Assembly (NCBI RefSeq): GCF_000626635.1
Contig: NZ_CP007451.1
Location: 1,116,001-1,180,000, forward strand
Source: Draconibacterium orientale
GTDB lineage: Bacteria > Bacteroidota > Bacteroidia > Bacteroidales > Prolixibacteraceae
Reading direction: 5' to 3'
Length of the DNA stretch: 64,000 nt
Part shown: piece by piece, positions 24,275-33,730 of the stretch
Layout: every line of letters starts with the position of its first letter
Position numbering within the stretch: position 1 is the stretch's first letter
Notes under the pieces: model-generated
What the model saw: the letters and a program-made list of their open reading frames with translations, nothing else
What the model was told of the DNA's origin: nothing
Databases searched by the model: none
Program-made: the position numbers and the translations under genes

Positions 24275-26566
24275 ATGGTAAACGCTACAGTTAAAACAAT
24301 CGAACTTGCCGATGGCAGGACGATTACCATTGAAACCGGAAAATTGGCAAAACAAGCCGATGGCTCGGTAGTGGTTCGAATGGGTGACACCATGTTGCTG
24401 GCAACAGTTGTGTCGGCAAAAGAAGCGAAAGAAGATGTAGATTTCATGCCGGTATCAGTTGATTACCGCGAAAAATTTTCAGCCGCAGGACGTTTCCCGG
24501 GAGGTTTCCTGAAAAGAGAAGCCCGTCCGAGCGATGAAGAAATTTTGGTTGCACGTTTAGTTGACCGAGCACTTCGTCCACTATTCCCGGAAGATTACCA
24601 CGCTGAAACCGCGGTAATGATCTCACTGATCTCATCAGGAAAAGATGAAATGCCCGACTGTTTAGCCGGTTTGGCAGCATCAGCAGCAATCGCTGTTTCA
24701 GATGTTCCTTTCACTACTCCGATCTCGGAAGTTCGCGTAGCCCGTATTGATGGCGAATTCGTTATCAACCCGTCACTGGAAATGTTAGCACAAGCCGATC
24801 TTGACATTATGGTTGGTGCATCGTACGAAAACATTATGATGGTTGAAGGCGAAATGAATGAAGTTTCGGAAGAAGTAATGTTGGAAGCGATCAAAATTGC
24901 GCACGAAGAAATTAAAAAGCACTGTAAAGTTCAGGAAGAACTGGCTGCAGAACTGGGAGTTGTAAAACGTGAATATTGCCACGAAAACAACAACGAAGAA
25001 TTGCGTGCTCAGGTTAAAGCCGATCTTTACGAAAAAGCATACGCTATTGCGAAACAACAAATTACCAACAAAAGCCTGCGTATGGAGTCTTTTGCTGCTG
25101 TTGTTGACGAATATGTTGCAGCTTACCTTGAGGCTAATGCCGAAAATGAGGAGATTGACCTTGTGGCCAACGAAAAACTCATTCGCCGTTACTACCACGA
25201 TGTGGAAAAAGAAGCCATGCGCCGCATGATTCTCGACGATGCAATTCGTTTAGATGGCCGTAAAACGAACGAAATCCGTCCTATCTGGGGCGAGGTTGAT
25301 TACCTTCCCGGTGCACACGGATCATCAATTTTCACCCGTGGCGAAACTCAATCGTTAACTTCGGTTACATTGGGTACCAAAATGGATGAGAAAATTATCG
25401 ACCAGGTAACTGTTCAGGGAAAAGAGAAGTTTTTGTTACACTACAACTTCCCTCCATTCTGTGTTGGCGACCCTAAAACGCCACGCGGAACCAGCCGTCG
25501 CGAGATCGGTCACGGAAACCTTGCACACCGCGCATTAAAGAAAATGCTTCCTGCCGATTCACCTTATGTAGTTCGTATTGTTTCTGATATTCTGGAATCA
25601 AACGGATCATCATCGATGGCAACTGTTTGTGCCGGAACAATGGGATTGATGGACTGCGGATTAAAAATCAAAAAACCGGTATCGGGTATCGCAATGGGAT
25701 TGATTACCGATAAAGGTGCTGAAAAATACGCCGTTCTTTCTGACATTTTAGGTGACGAAGACCACCTGGGCGACATGGACTTTAAAGTAACCGGTACTGC
25801 CGATGGTATTACCGCTACTCAAATGGATATTAAAGTTGACGGACTGCCATACGAAGTGCTTGCACAAGCATTGCAACAGGCAAAAGAAGGCCGTTTACAC
25901 ATTTTGGGCGAAATGCTGAAAGTGATTCCTGAAGTACGCGAAGACTTTAAACCGAATGTTCCACGTATCGAAACCGTTCAGATTCCGAAAGATATGATCG
26001 GTGCGGTAATCGGACCTGGTGGAAAAGTGATTCAGGCTATCCAGGAAGAAACTCAAACCGTAATCGTTATCGAAGAAGTTGACGATGCAGGTTTGGTTCA
26101 GATTTCAGGAGCCGGACTGGAGCCAATTGAAGCTGCAAAAGCTAAAATTAAGGCAATCACTGCACTTCCTGAAGTGGGTGAAATTTACCAGGGAAAAGTA
26201 AAATCGGTAGTTTCTTTCGGAGCATTTATCGAGATTATTCCTGGAAAAGAAGGTCTGTTGCACGTATCGGAAATGGCTTGGGAACGCGTTGAAAACGCAG
26301 AAGACTTTGCCAAAGAAGGCGAGATTGTTGAAGTTAAACTGATCGGTGTTGACGAAAAAACCGGCAAACTGAAACTTTCGCGCAAAGTGTTGTTGCCAAA
26401 ACCTGAAGGTTATGTAGAGCGCCCGCCAAGAGAAAACCGCGGACCTCGTGGAGATAACCGTGGTGGTGATCGTCGACGCGATGATCGCAGAGGTGGAGAC
26501 AGAAGACGTGATGACCGCAGAGGTGGAGATCGCAGAGAATTCCGTCCTCGTCGCGATAACGACTAA
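24275..26566 (+). CDS. pnp: Polynucleotide phosphorylase
   Basis: PNPase degrades RNA from the 3' end phosphorolytically. The 763-residue protein has two RNase PH domains (first with [18 protein letters not shown], second with DIRLDGR-type [13 protein letters not shown] and [16 protein letters not shown]), a KH domain ([17 protein letters not shown]) and an S1 domain ([20 protein letters not shown]). The tail (about 718-763) is a low-complexity Arg/Asp/Gly segment with the repeat RGGDRRRDD, absent from enterobacterial PNPase. Such tails may bind RNA or partner proteins. The ATG at 24275 is supported by the N-terminal beta strand. Confidence 0.98.
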   Translation: MVNATVKTIELADGRTITIETGKLAKQADGSVVVRMGDTMLLATVVSAKEAKEDVDFMPVSVDYREKFSAAGRFPGGFLKREARPSDEEILVARLVDRALRPLFPEDYHAETAVMISLISSGKDEMPDCLAGLAASAAIAVSDVPFTTPISEVRVARIDGEFVINPSLEMLAQADLDIMVGASYENIMMVEGEMNEVSEEVMLEAIKIAHEEIKKHCKVQEELAAELGVVKREYCHENNNEELRAQVKADLYEKAYAIAKQQITNKSLRMESFAAVVDEYVAAYLEANAENEEIDLVANEKLIRRYYHDVEKEAMRRMILDDAIRLDGRKTNEIRPIWGEVDYLPGAHGSSIFTRGETQSLTSVTLGTKMDEKIIDQVTVQGKEKFLLHYNFPPFCVGDPKTPRGTSRREIGHGNLAHRALKKMLPADSPYVVRIVSDILESNGSSSMATVCAGTMGLMDCGLKIKKPVSGIAMGLITDKGAEKYAVLSDILGDEDHLGDMDFKVTGTADGITATQMDIKVDGLPYEVLAQALQQAKEGRLHILGEMLKVIPEVREDFKPNVPRIETVQIPKDMIGAVIGPGGKVIQAIQEETQTVIVIEEVDDAGLVQISGAGLEPIEAAKAKIKAITALPEVGEIYQGKVKSVVSFGAFIEIIPGKEGLLHVSEMAWERVENAEDFAKEGEIVEVKLIGVDEKTGKLKLSRKVLLPKPEGYVERPPRENRGPRGDNRGGDRRRDDRRGGDRRRDDRRGGDRREFRPRRDND

Positions 26567-26597
26567 GAGCTGAATAAATTTCAAGCAAAATAATTTA

Positions 26598-26628
26598 AAC
26601 GCTCCGCCTTTTGGTGGGGCGTTTTTTC
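26598..26628 (+). terminator. Terminator after pnp
   Basis: AACGCTCCGCC (26598-26608) pairs with GGTGGGGCGTT (26613-26623) with minor mismatches, followed by T to 26627. The remaining spacer to 26836 shows no gene or known RNA. Confidence 0.85.
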
Positions 26629-26836
26629 TGAAAGTAAATCAAAGGAAGACAGCAATTTCGCGCCCGAAAGTCCGGGGTTGCTGCAAAAGCATATCAAAGG
26701 CGCATTCAACAATGCTATTCAACGCACAATCATTTTATGCGCCTTGCAATCTGTCTATTTTTATGAAATGCTGTCGACAGGCCTCACTTATTCCTAGTGT
26801 TGATTTCGGAAAATCATGACTACTTTATTCTTTCTA

Positions 26837-28048
26837 TTACGTTAATTGCTTCTTTCTCATTTTCCCAACATACAGCCGAATATAAAAATATACAATCGTC
26901 AGCAAAGCATAACACCCGGCCTGTAAATACAACGTTATCAGCTCTGTTTTTACTTCCGCTATTCCAACGCCCATTGTGCGCAAACGTAAATAGGCAGGCA
27001 CAGCTGTTGTTCCGGGCAAAATTTTGGATAAGCTTACCAACCAATCGGGCATGGCCGAAACCGGCCACGAAATGCCACTCAGGAATAAGGCTATTGGCGA
27101 CAAAAACATCATAAATACAATGGCCGACTCGCGGTGCTTAAAGAAAGTTGACAGACCGATTCCAAAGAAGATTACCGCCAGTAAGAACGGAAACAGCAAC
27201 ATCAGCACATCAAGCATATGGCCCTTATCGGGATAGCTGAACCAATCGTGAATTAGTATCAGTGCGAGGCAAATATTAAATGCCGAGATGAGCAAATATG
27301 CCCCTACTCTACCAAAAAGCAATGGAATAATTTCGCGCCTGCGTTTATTTTCCGGCAACCTGAACGGAGATTCTTTTGATTCGGAAAAAGTACCTCCCAT
27401 AATTCCAATGCCAATTAGCAAGGTTTGCTGAATGATAATGATAATCAATCCGGGCATGATAAAACTACCATACGAACCAGCCGGGATGTAAAGCATTTGT
27501 GTTTGAATACTCAGCGGACTGACAGCAGCTTTTGCCTGTTTCAGAGATTTCCCTTCGGCCAGGTAATGTTGCACGCCTACTCCTGCACCAAAATAAGCAT
27601 TCACGGTTTGTGCCGCCGTGTAAAACGTTTTGTATTTTAACAGGTAACTGCCATCGGCGTAAACCGCAACATCGGCCTGTGTTGTTGACAGTACGTTTTT
27701 CTGAAATCCTTTCGGGATTAGCAAAACACCATCAATTTTATTGGCCATAAAAAGTTGCTCTGCCTCTTCAAGGCTTTGCGGATTATACGATACTTCGACA
27801 TCGCGCGATGCATCCAACATGTTCGTGTATTTCCGGCTGGTAGCAGTTTGATCTAAATCAACAACACCAATTGGCAAGTCGGTCAGCACTTCATTAAAGT
27901 ATCCGAACGAATACAACAATGGATAAATTAACAGTGCCCCCACCAAAATCAACACAGCTCCACTATCCGAAAAAATGGCTTTCAACTCATTCTTGAAATG
28001 AATGGCCATTAACTCGAAACTGCTTATTCTATTCTTGTCTTTTGTCAT
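26837..28048 (-). CDS. ABC-2 type transporter permease (YhhJ/YbhR-like), second
   Basis: This 403-residue membrane protein has TM1 near 32-50, then a large extracytoplasmic domain (PIGVVDLDQTATSRKYTNML...KIDGVLLIPKGF) and five further TM segments in 215-395. This is the ABC-2 membrane layout used in efflux systems with HlyD and TolC partners. It is the last gene of the TetR-TolC-HlyD-permease-permease operon, 5 bp after the paralogous permease. No ATP-binding subunit is encoded here. In Bacteroidota such operons commonly lack one, and an ATPase elsewhere may serve. The substrate is unknown. Confidence 0.88.
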   Translation of the reverse strand: MTKDKNRISSFELMAIHFKNELKAIFSDSGAVLILVGALLIYPLLYSFGYFNEVLTDLPIGVVDLDQTATSRKYTNMLDASRDVEVSYNPQSLEEAEQLFMANKIDGVLLIPKGFQKNVLSTTQADVAVYADGSYLLKYKTFYTAAQTVNAYFGAGVGVQHYLAEGKSLKQAKAAVSPLSIQTQMLYIPAGSYGSFIMPGLIIIIIQQTLLIGIGIMGGTFSESKESPFRLPENKRRREIIPLLFGRVGAYLLISAFNICLALILIHDWFSYPDKGHMLDVLMLLFPFLLAVIFFGIGLSTFFKHRESAIVFMMFLSPIALFLSGISWPVSAMPDWLVSLSKILPGTTAVPAYLRLRTMGVGIAEVKTELITLYLQAGCYALLTIVYFYIRLYVGKMRKKQLT

Positions 28049-28053
28049 AGTTC

Positions 28054-29235
28054 CTATTGTTTTCCCCAGTATTTAGGATCGCTCAGGCTCTTCTTATATA
28101 CTTTAAATACGGCCATCCCCGACAGCATAAACAGGAGGATGTAACACAAATACGGCAAGGCTTCTTTTATTGGTGCGCCTCGTAACGATTGTGAAATAAA
28201 CAGTTTCTCCCACCAGGTAAAGGGGAAAATAGCTGTGAGTACACGCACAAATGGCATCATTCCTTCTACCGGAAAAGTTAATCCTGAAAATGTTATTCCC
28301 ATCATTATATATGCACTACCAACCGACAGCGACAAACGCAGGTTTTTGGTTAAGGAAACGAATATTAATCCCAGCATTTGGTAAGCAAGAATTGTAATAA
28401 ACTGGCCGCAAAAAATAACCATAAAACTGCCATTTAACGGCATTCCTTCAACCTCATAAAGCAGGTAGGCAATTAACATGGCGAACCCGGAGTAAATAAC
28501 GGTGTAAGGAAACAGTTTCCCGGCAATTGCCATTCGCACGCTGTTGTTTCCGGCTTTCAAAAGACTTAAGCCTGTTCCTCGTTTCAGTTCATTTCCGAAA
28601 GTGTAAACCGAACTCATAAAAGCAAACAAAAACAAGGTAAAATACATCATTGCCGAGTTAAGGAAATAAGCATAATTTGTATATGGATTAAACAAGACAT
28701 GCTTTTGAATTTTCACAGGAACAACACGAGCCATGGCCTTTTGTGCATTATTACCGTTAAGTGCCAGTTTTTTTAGCTGAATTCCGGCCGAAAATGTATT
28801 TAGCGTGGTTAAAACCGAACGTTGCACAACACCGGCAACCGTTACATTTGTTCCGTTGATATAAACCGGCACGGGAGCCTCCATTCCCTGAAATACTTTT
28901 TTCTCCAGCTCATTGGGCAAAACAACAATGGCCTGAACAAGCCCTTGTTTTAGCCATTCCTGCGCCTGAAACATATCTGGTGCTCCGGCTACAATCTGTA
29001 CATCAGGTGAAGCGTTTAACGCATTTCCAACTTTTACGGAAAGTGATGAATTATCCTGATCGACCAAAGCAATGGGCAAGCGTTTCGCGGCTCCCTGCTG
29101 AAAGATAAAAAAGAGCAGGAGAATACCCATGATTGGCCCGAATAACAACAAAAACCGATAAGCCGGATTTTGCTGAATCCGCCTGGCCTCACGAATCAGC
29201 ACTTCAAAAATAGGATGTCTCTTTTTCCCGTTCAT
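28054..29235 (-). CDS. ABC-2 type transporter permease, first
   Basis: This 393-residue permease starts MNGKKRHPIFEVL at 29235, immediately after the HlyD stop (TAA-A-ATG). The longer frame to 29262 would overlap the HlyD coding end. One TM lies at about 26-45, then an extracytoplasmic domain (LPIALVDQDNSSLSVKVGNAL, QAIVVLPNELEKKVFQG), and C-terminal TM segments in about 205-375. It is homologous in layout to the next permease, so the two probably form a heterodimer in the inner membrane. Confidence 0.88.
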   Translation of the reverse strand: MNGKKRHPIFEVLIREARRIQQNPAYRFLLLFGPIMGILLLFFIFQQGAAKRLPIALVDQDNSSLSVKVGNALNASPDVQIVAGAPDMFQAQEWLKQGLVQAIVVLPNELEKKVFQGMEAPVPVYINGTNVTVAGVVQRSVLTTLNTFSAGIQLKKLALNGNNAQKAMARVVPVKIQKHVLFNPYTNYAYFLNSAMMYFTLFLFAFMSSVYTFGNELKRGTGLSLLKAGNNSVRMAIAGKLFPYTVIYSGFAMLIAYLLYEVEGMPLNGSFMVIFCGQFITILAYQMLGLIFVSLTKNLRLSLSVGSAYIMMGITFSGLTFPVEGMMPFVRVLTAIFPFTWWEKLFISQSLRGAPIKEALPYLCYILLFMLSGMAVFKVYKKSLSDPKYWGKQ

Positions 29236-29236
29236 T

Positions 29237-30229
29237 TTATTTGGTTTCGGGTAAGGTAACAACAGCTGTCATTCCCGGACGCAATCCTTCGATTTTATTC
29301 ACCGGACGCGCCTCAATTTCAAACGATTTTAAATCGAACTCTCCCGACGTTTTTGTTGCATTCCAACGGGCAAAATCAGCCGACGGGCTAATGTATTTTA
29401 CTTTAAAGTCGAACTCCTGCCCATCGAGACCAGGGATTTTTGCTTTAAACACACTTCCCATTTTAAAATGATTCATATAGTCTTCGCGGATGTAGAGCGT
29501 TACCCAAATGTCGTTCAAATCGAGTAGGGTTACTACCGGAAAACCTGTTGAAACCAGTTCACCTTCTTCAACATTTACTCCCGACACTTCGCCATCGGCA
29601 ATGGCATTAATTGTTGTTTCCTGCAGGTAGGCCTCCACCTCGGCAATAGCGGCCTCGGCACGTTTTACCATTGCAGCGGCAGCAGCTTTATCTTCTTCGC
29701 GGGCTCCTTTTTCGGCTTTCTGCCAAATGGCTTTTGCTGCATTTGCCGTTTCGCGGGCCGCTTTCATTTGCGTTTCAACCTCATCGCGTTTTTGTGCCGG
29801 CACCACTCCTTCATCATATAAATTCTGAACGCGTGCAAATGTTTTTTCAGCAAACTGGGCAGCTGCTTCGGCTTTAACATACGTGCTGTAGGCTGCTGTA
29901 ATATCCTCTTGTTGTGCTCCGTTTTGTGCTTTTCGGCTTTGTGCGCTTGCTGCCGAACGAGCTGCATTTGCATTGGCCAGTTTTGCATTAATTTCGGGGC
30001 TGTCGATAGAAAAAATAAAGTCGTCCTTTTTCACTTTTTGTCCCCTGTCAACAGCAACTTTCTGTATTCTTCCCGGAACTTTCGATGCAATATTGTATTG
30101 CTGAGCCTCAACCTCTCCCTGCAGAATTACGGGCTCGGGTTTGGTTACTACAATAAATGTATATACTATAAATGCTACTATAGCTACAAGTACAACTATT
30201 GAGCTTAAGGTCTTCTTGTTCATATTCAT
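29237..30229 (-). CDS. HlyD-family membrane fusion protein
   Basis: This 330-residue periplasmic adaptor connects the ABC permeases to the TolC protein. An N-terminal TM anchor (about 8-27) is followed by a lipoyl-like half (NIASKVPGRIQKVAVDRGQKVKKDDFI), a long Ala/Glu/Lys-rich coiled coil (about 75-205) and the second lipoyl half with beta barrel (INAIADGEVSGVNVEEGELV, DIWVTLYIREDYM). This layout is typical for YbhG/YhiI-type adaptors. It starts 20 bp after the TolC-family gene and overlaps none of its neighbours. Confidence 0.93.
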   Translation of the reverse strand: MNMNKKTLSSIVVLVAIVAFIVYTFIVVTKPEPVILQGEVEAQQYNIASKVPGRIQKVAVDRGQKVKKDDFIFSIDSPEINAKLANANAARSAASAQSRKAQNGAQQEDITAAYSTYVKAEAAAQFAEKTFARVQNLYDEGVVPAQKRDEVETQMKAARETANAAKAIWQKAEKGAREEDKAAAAAMVKRAEAAIAEVEAYLQETTINAIADGEVSGVNVEEGELVSTGFPVVTLLDLNDIWVTLYIREDYMNHFKMGSVFKAKIPGLDGQEFDFKVKYISPSADFARWNATKTSGEFDLKSFEIEARPVNKIEGLRPGMTAVVTLPETK

Positions 30230-30249
30230 TGTTTTTTGCTTTTGTTTTT

Positions 30250-31776
30250 TTAAAGTGATTCGGTTACGGTATTGTCTCCACTCGAAAATTCGATGTATTG
30301 CTCGGGAACGCCCGCTGTTTGAAGGAAATTCGCCAAAGCAACATCGTAATTGTATAAAACGCTTAGTCGTAATGTTTTTACCTGTAATACTTTTGTATTT
30401 GCCTCCACCACATCGGTAGAAGTTGCAAATCCTTCGTTAAATGCGTTCTCGGTACTTTGGCGGTATTCGTTCGCCAAAGCGAGCGTCGTTTCCAGTTCGG
30501 TTTTTTGCTCCATTTGCATTTGCAGTTCGTTGTAGAGTTTTACCAAATAAGCTTCCAAATCGTTGTTGGCTTTCTGCTCGGCGTATTCAACCTGGTTGTG
30601 CAAAGTTTCGCTGGCCAATATGTTGTTCTTACGGCTCATTCCCTGAAACACATTCCACTTCATTCCAATTCCCAACTCCCATTCGGGCATGTATGGCGAA
30701 AAGTTTTTATCGGCAATGTTGTAATTACCCATTGCCGCAATAGTTGGTAAATATTCATTTTTTTCTACCCGGTGCTTTATCTCAACAAGCTCCTTTTTGC
30801 CTTGTATTTGTTGTAATTGAGGATTTAATTCTTTGGCACGATCTAACCAGGCAGCCAGCCCTGTTAATTCAGTATTGATAAACAAATTGCTGGCCGGAAT
30901 AACCTTTCCGATCGAATCGGCAGCCAATGTTGCTTTTAATCCGGTTCGTAATATTTCAACAGTTCGCGTGGCCTGCTTCACTTCGCGTTCGGCCTCGTTT
31001 TTTGCCACCTCGGCATGTAACAATTCAACTTTTGCAATCATTCCGTTATCGAATAATTTTTTTGCATCGTTGTAGTGGTTCTCCATACTTTTCAGCATTT
31101 CCTTTCGGAGTTTTTCCACTTGCAAGCCAAGGGCAAGACCGTAGTAGCGTGTAACCAGTTCGGTTAACAGAACACCTTCGGCATGTCGTAATTCCTGCTG
31201 GCTGATACTCAGATTTACTTCGGCAGCCTGGTTGGCACCGTTAATTTTGCTTCCGGCATAAATGGGTAAAGCAAAACTTGCTGTCAGTAAAGCAAAGTTC
31301 TTTTCCTGAATAATCTCGTCCCAATCGTGTGACTGAATGGCTTCGCCGCCTTCAAGTAATTGCTGACGTACAATTTGGGTACTCATGTCGTCACTCAAAT
31401 AAGGATAAAGCGCGTTGCTTGCCGGATCGGGATTTGGAACGCCGCTAAAAACACCATAATTCCCCAGTGTTTCGTACAAGGGACTAATGGCTTCGCCCAC
31501 AGGAGTTAAATCGAGATGCAAAGGATCGGACATGGTCATTGCCGTTGCATTTAGCGAAACCTGTGGCAAACGCATACCTTTTTTTGATTTTACCTCGAAT
31601 TCTTTTTGCCTTATCGCTTCTTTTTGACGCAACAGTGCCGGATTTTGCTCCAGCATGATTTGCATCGCCTGATCGAATGACAACAATTTTTCCTGTGATT
31701 GTCCGCGAACCGTTATTCCAACTGCCAGAAGCAGCAGCAATAACAAGACTGTTTTCTGTTGTTTAATTGTTTTCAT
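30250..31776 (-). CDS. TolC-family outer membrane efflux protein (ABC operon)
   Basis: This 508-residue outer-membrane channel has a signal peptide ending about residue 25 (ITVRGQ) and two OEP repeats. Family features include LSFDQAMQIMLEQNPALLRQKEAIRQKEFEV near the N-terminus and the coiled-coil hairpins with QEL(R/E) patterns in each half. It is the first structural gene after the TetR regulator (59 bp gap) and should form the exit duct for the HlyD/ABC-2 pair. Confidence 0.92.
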   Translation of the reverse strand: MKTIKQQKTVLLLLLLLAVGITVRGQSQEKLLSFDQAMQIMLEQNPALLRQKEAIRQKEFEVKSKKGMRLPQVSLNATAMTMSDPLHLDLTPVGEAISPLYETLGNYGVFSGVPNPDPASNALYPYLSDDMSTQIVRQQLLEGGEAIQSHDWDEIIQEKNFALLTASFALPIYAGSKINGANQAAEVNLSISQQELRHAEGVLLTELVTRYYGLALGLQVEKLRKEMLKSMENHYNDAKKLFDNGMIAKVELLHAEVAKNEAEREVKQATRTVEILRTGLKATLAADSIGKVIPASNLFINTELTGLAAWLDRAKELNPQLQQIQGKKELVEIKHRVEKNEYLPTIAAMGNYNIADKNFSPYMPEWELGIGMKWNVFQGMSRKNNILASETLHNQVEYAEQKANNDLEAYLVKLYNELQMQMEQKTELETTLALANEYRQSTENAFNEGFATSTDVVEANTKVLQVKTLRLSVLYNYDVALANFLQTAGVPEQYIEFSSGDNTVTESL

Positions 31777-31835
31777 TTCTGTTATTGTAAGCTGTATTTT
31801 GTTGTTTTATTAATTTCATGTCTCTGAGTTGTTTA

Positions 31836-32414
31836 CTATTTCAAAAACTTAAAAATCAGTTTTAGCAAATGCTTAATATCTTCTTCTGCAATAATATTCT
31901 CATCGTTATATTTATATTTCTGATTGATAAACTGAATGGTGGTTATTATCAATATCAGGTACAAATCACTAACGATTAGCGTCTTGTCCAATTCGTTGCG
32001 TGACCGACCCATTTCCATCAATTTCTCAAGCAGCATTTGTGTATTTTCCTGGATATGTTTATCGATTACGAAGTTATAATCGTTGGTAAGCACATACAAA
32101 AATTTCACCCGGATTGGCTCCTTGTTTGCCAGTTCAACAAAGTGGCGGATTATATTTTCAATGGTTACATGAAATGGCTCACCCTGCTCGATTAGTTTTT
32201 CGAACATGCCGAACACTTCGCTGTAAACCTCTTGTAAAATGGCATTTACCAGTTCGTACTTCCCTTTGTAGTGCATGTAGAAATAGCCCGATGCCACTTG
32301 TGCATCTTTTGAAATCAATGCCACCGAAGCACCTCCAAAACCATTATCAACCACCAGTTTCATGGTTGATTGTTTTAATCGTTCAATTTTTGTTTGATCT
32401 GTAATCCGTGCCAT
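31836..32414 (-). CDS. TetR/AcrR-family regulator
   Basis: This 192-residue repressor has an N-terminal HTH (about 8-52: ERLKQSTMKLVVDNGFGGASVALISKDAQVASGYFYMHYKGK), the standard TetR layout with Tyr-Phe-Tyr in the recognition region, and a helical ligand-binding C-terminal domain. It is the first gene of the efflux operon and very likely represses it. A perfect 14-bp palindrome lies just upstream of its start, next to its -7 box, consistent with autoregulation. The inducer is unknown. Confidence 0.93.
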   Translation of the reverse strand: MARITDQTKIERLKQSTMKLVVDNGFGGASVALISKDAQVASGYFYMHYKGKYELVNAILQEVYSEVFGMFEKLIEQGEPFHVTIENIIRHFVELANKEPIRVKFLYVLTNDYNFVIDKHIQENTQMLLEKLMEMGRSRNELDKTLIVSDLYLILIITTIQFINQKYKYNDENIIAEEDIKHLLKLIFKFLK

Positions 32415-32429
32415 ATCTTCGAATTAATA

Positions 32430-32459
32430 AATGAACGTTCATTCATTTATGCAAAAGTA
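32430..32459 (-). promoter_or_regulatory. TetR-type operator next to the efflux operon -7 box
   Basis: AATGAACGTTCATT (32430-32443) is a perfect palindrome with added outer symmetry. Minus-strand TACTTTTG (32452-32459) is an exact TAnnTTTG box, so the operator covers the transcription start region near 32445. This geometry fits direct repression of the tetR-tolC-hlyD-permease operon by its own TetR. Confidence 0.75.
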
Positions 32460-32536
32460 ATTGCTTTACAGAAATGGCAGATGCTTCTTTTTAAGAAATG
32501 GCAAAATTTTAGGATGAAATAACATTTAGAGGTACA

Positions 32537-32566
32537 AAAAAACCGGATTCAAATGAATCCGGTTTT
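32537..32566 (-). terminator. Terminator of the isomerase-like gene
   Basis: AAAACCGGATTC (about 32539-32550) pairs with GAATCCGGTTTT (32555-32566) with a 4-base loop. The A run at 32536-32542 is the T run on the minus strand. It lies 20 bp after the stop of the minus-strand gene at 32586. Confidence 0.85.
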
Positions 32567-32585
32567 CTGTCAAGATATTGTTTGT

Positions 32586-33524
32586 TTAAACTAAAATCTT
32601 CGCATTAATATTATCGATACTTGCTTTTACACCTTCAAAAGGTTTGCCGTTACCCTGGTTGTCGTCCTCCACAAAGAAGTATTTCATACCTGCAGTTTCG
32701 CGTGCATCCATAATACGTTTGTAATCGGCAACACCGGCACCAACAGAAACAATATCGTCTTTGTCAACGGTGTAAAATGGTTCAACTACCTCGTCGCCCA
32801 TTCCTTTGAAGTGAAGCAGCTGGAAGCGTCCCGGATATTTATTGAACATTTCAACAGGATCCTGGCCTGCTTTCAATGCCCAGTAACAATCCAGCTCCAT
32901 AGTAATCAGGTCGGCATCCATTTCTTTCAGGAATACATCGTAATAAGGCACCATTCCGTCGGTTGGTTTAAACTCGAAGTTATGGTTGTGGTAACCAAAC
33001 TGAATACCTACATTTTTCATGATCTCGCCAACTTTATTCCACTCGGCAATCATCTTTTTATAGGTTTCAATGTTACGGTCTTTTTCTTCAATCCAGGGTT
33101 GAACACAATATTCAACACCAATTTCGGCATGTGCATCTGCCATTATCTGGGCACTTGCAGTAGTAATTCCTTCGGCTTCAACACTTGTATGGCTACTAAT
33201 TACTTTCATTCCATTGTCTTCCACCATTTTCTGGAATTCTTTTGGTGCTACGCCATAAAATTTACCATCGGCATACGAGGCCATTTCAACAAATTTATAG
33301 CCCATGTCGGCAATTTTCTTTAACGAACCGGCTGCATCCGCTGTCATTGCATCGCGAATACTGTATAGCTGCAGGCCAACTCCCATTCCGGTTGCGGCTT
33401 TAACTGCCTCTGTAGCTTGTTCAACCGTTTTTTTACCACCCGAGCCACAAGCATAGGTTCCCAGTGCCAAAACACCTACTGTACCCGCCGTAGAAATTCT
33501 CAGAAATTCTCTTCTATCCTTCAT
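32586..33524 (-). CDS. Sugar phosphate isomerase/epimerase family protein with Tat-type signal
   Basis: This 312-residue xylose-isomerase-like TIM-barrel protein begins MKDRREFLRISTAG, a twin-arginine signal, followed by a hydrophobic stretch and GTYACGSGG, which looks like a lipobox, so it may be a Tat-exported lipoprotein. Barrel motifs include LQLYSIRD, GYKFVEMASY, FGYHNHNFEF (metal-binding His pair), LDCYWALKAGQDP and LLHFKGM. The family acts on sugars or inositols; the substrate is unknown. It is monocistronic, with a terminator immediately downstream and a 205-bp spacer upstream that contains nothing recognised. Confidence 0.9.
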   Translation of the reverse strand: MKDRREFLRISTAGTVGVLALGTYACGSGGKKTVEQATEAVKAATGMGVGLQLYSIRDAMTADAAGSLKKIADMGYKFVEMASYADGKFYGVAPKEFQKMVEDNGMKVISSHTSVEAEGITTASAQIMADAHAEIGVEYCVQPWIEEKDRNIETYKKMIAEWNKVGEIMKNVGIQFGYHNHNFEFKPTDGMVPYYDVFLKEMDADLITMELDCYWALKAGQDPVEMFNKYPGRFQLLHFKGMGDEVVEPFYTVDKDDIVSVGAGVADYKRIMDARETAGMKYFFVEDDNQGNGKPFEGVKASIDNINAKILV

Positions 33525-33730
33525 GATTTTTACTTTAGTTAGTTATGCTGTATAAAATTTATTTAAATTAAAAACTCTAAAAATAATGAGTTATTTTTTT
33601 GAAAGGCACTAATTTATAAAGATTTTGCAGAAAATAGCCAGAACAGACAAATCTGTTACTTTAACACAAACAAAACATCTCCCTTTTGTATGTAGCCGGC
33701 AAATTTATTTTCGCTGAGGATGCCAGGAAT

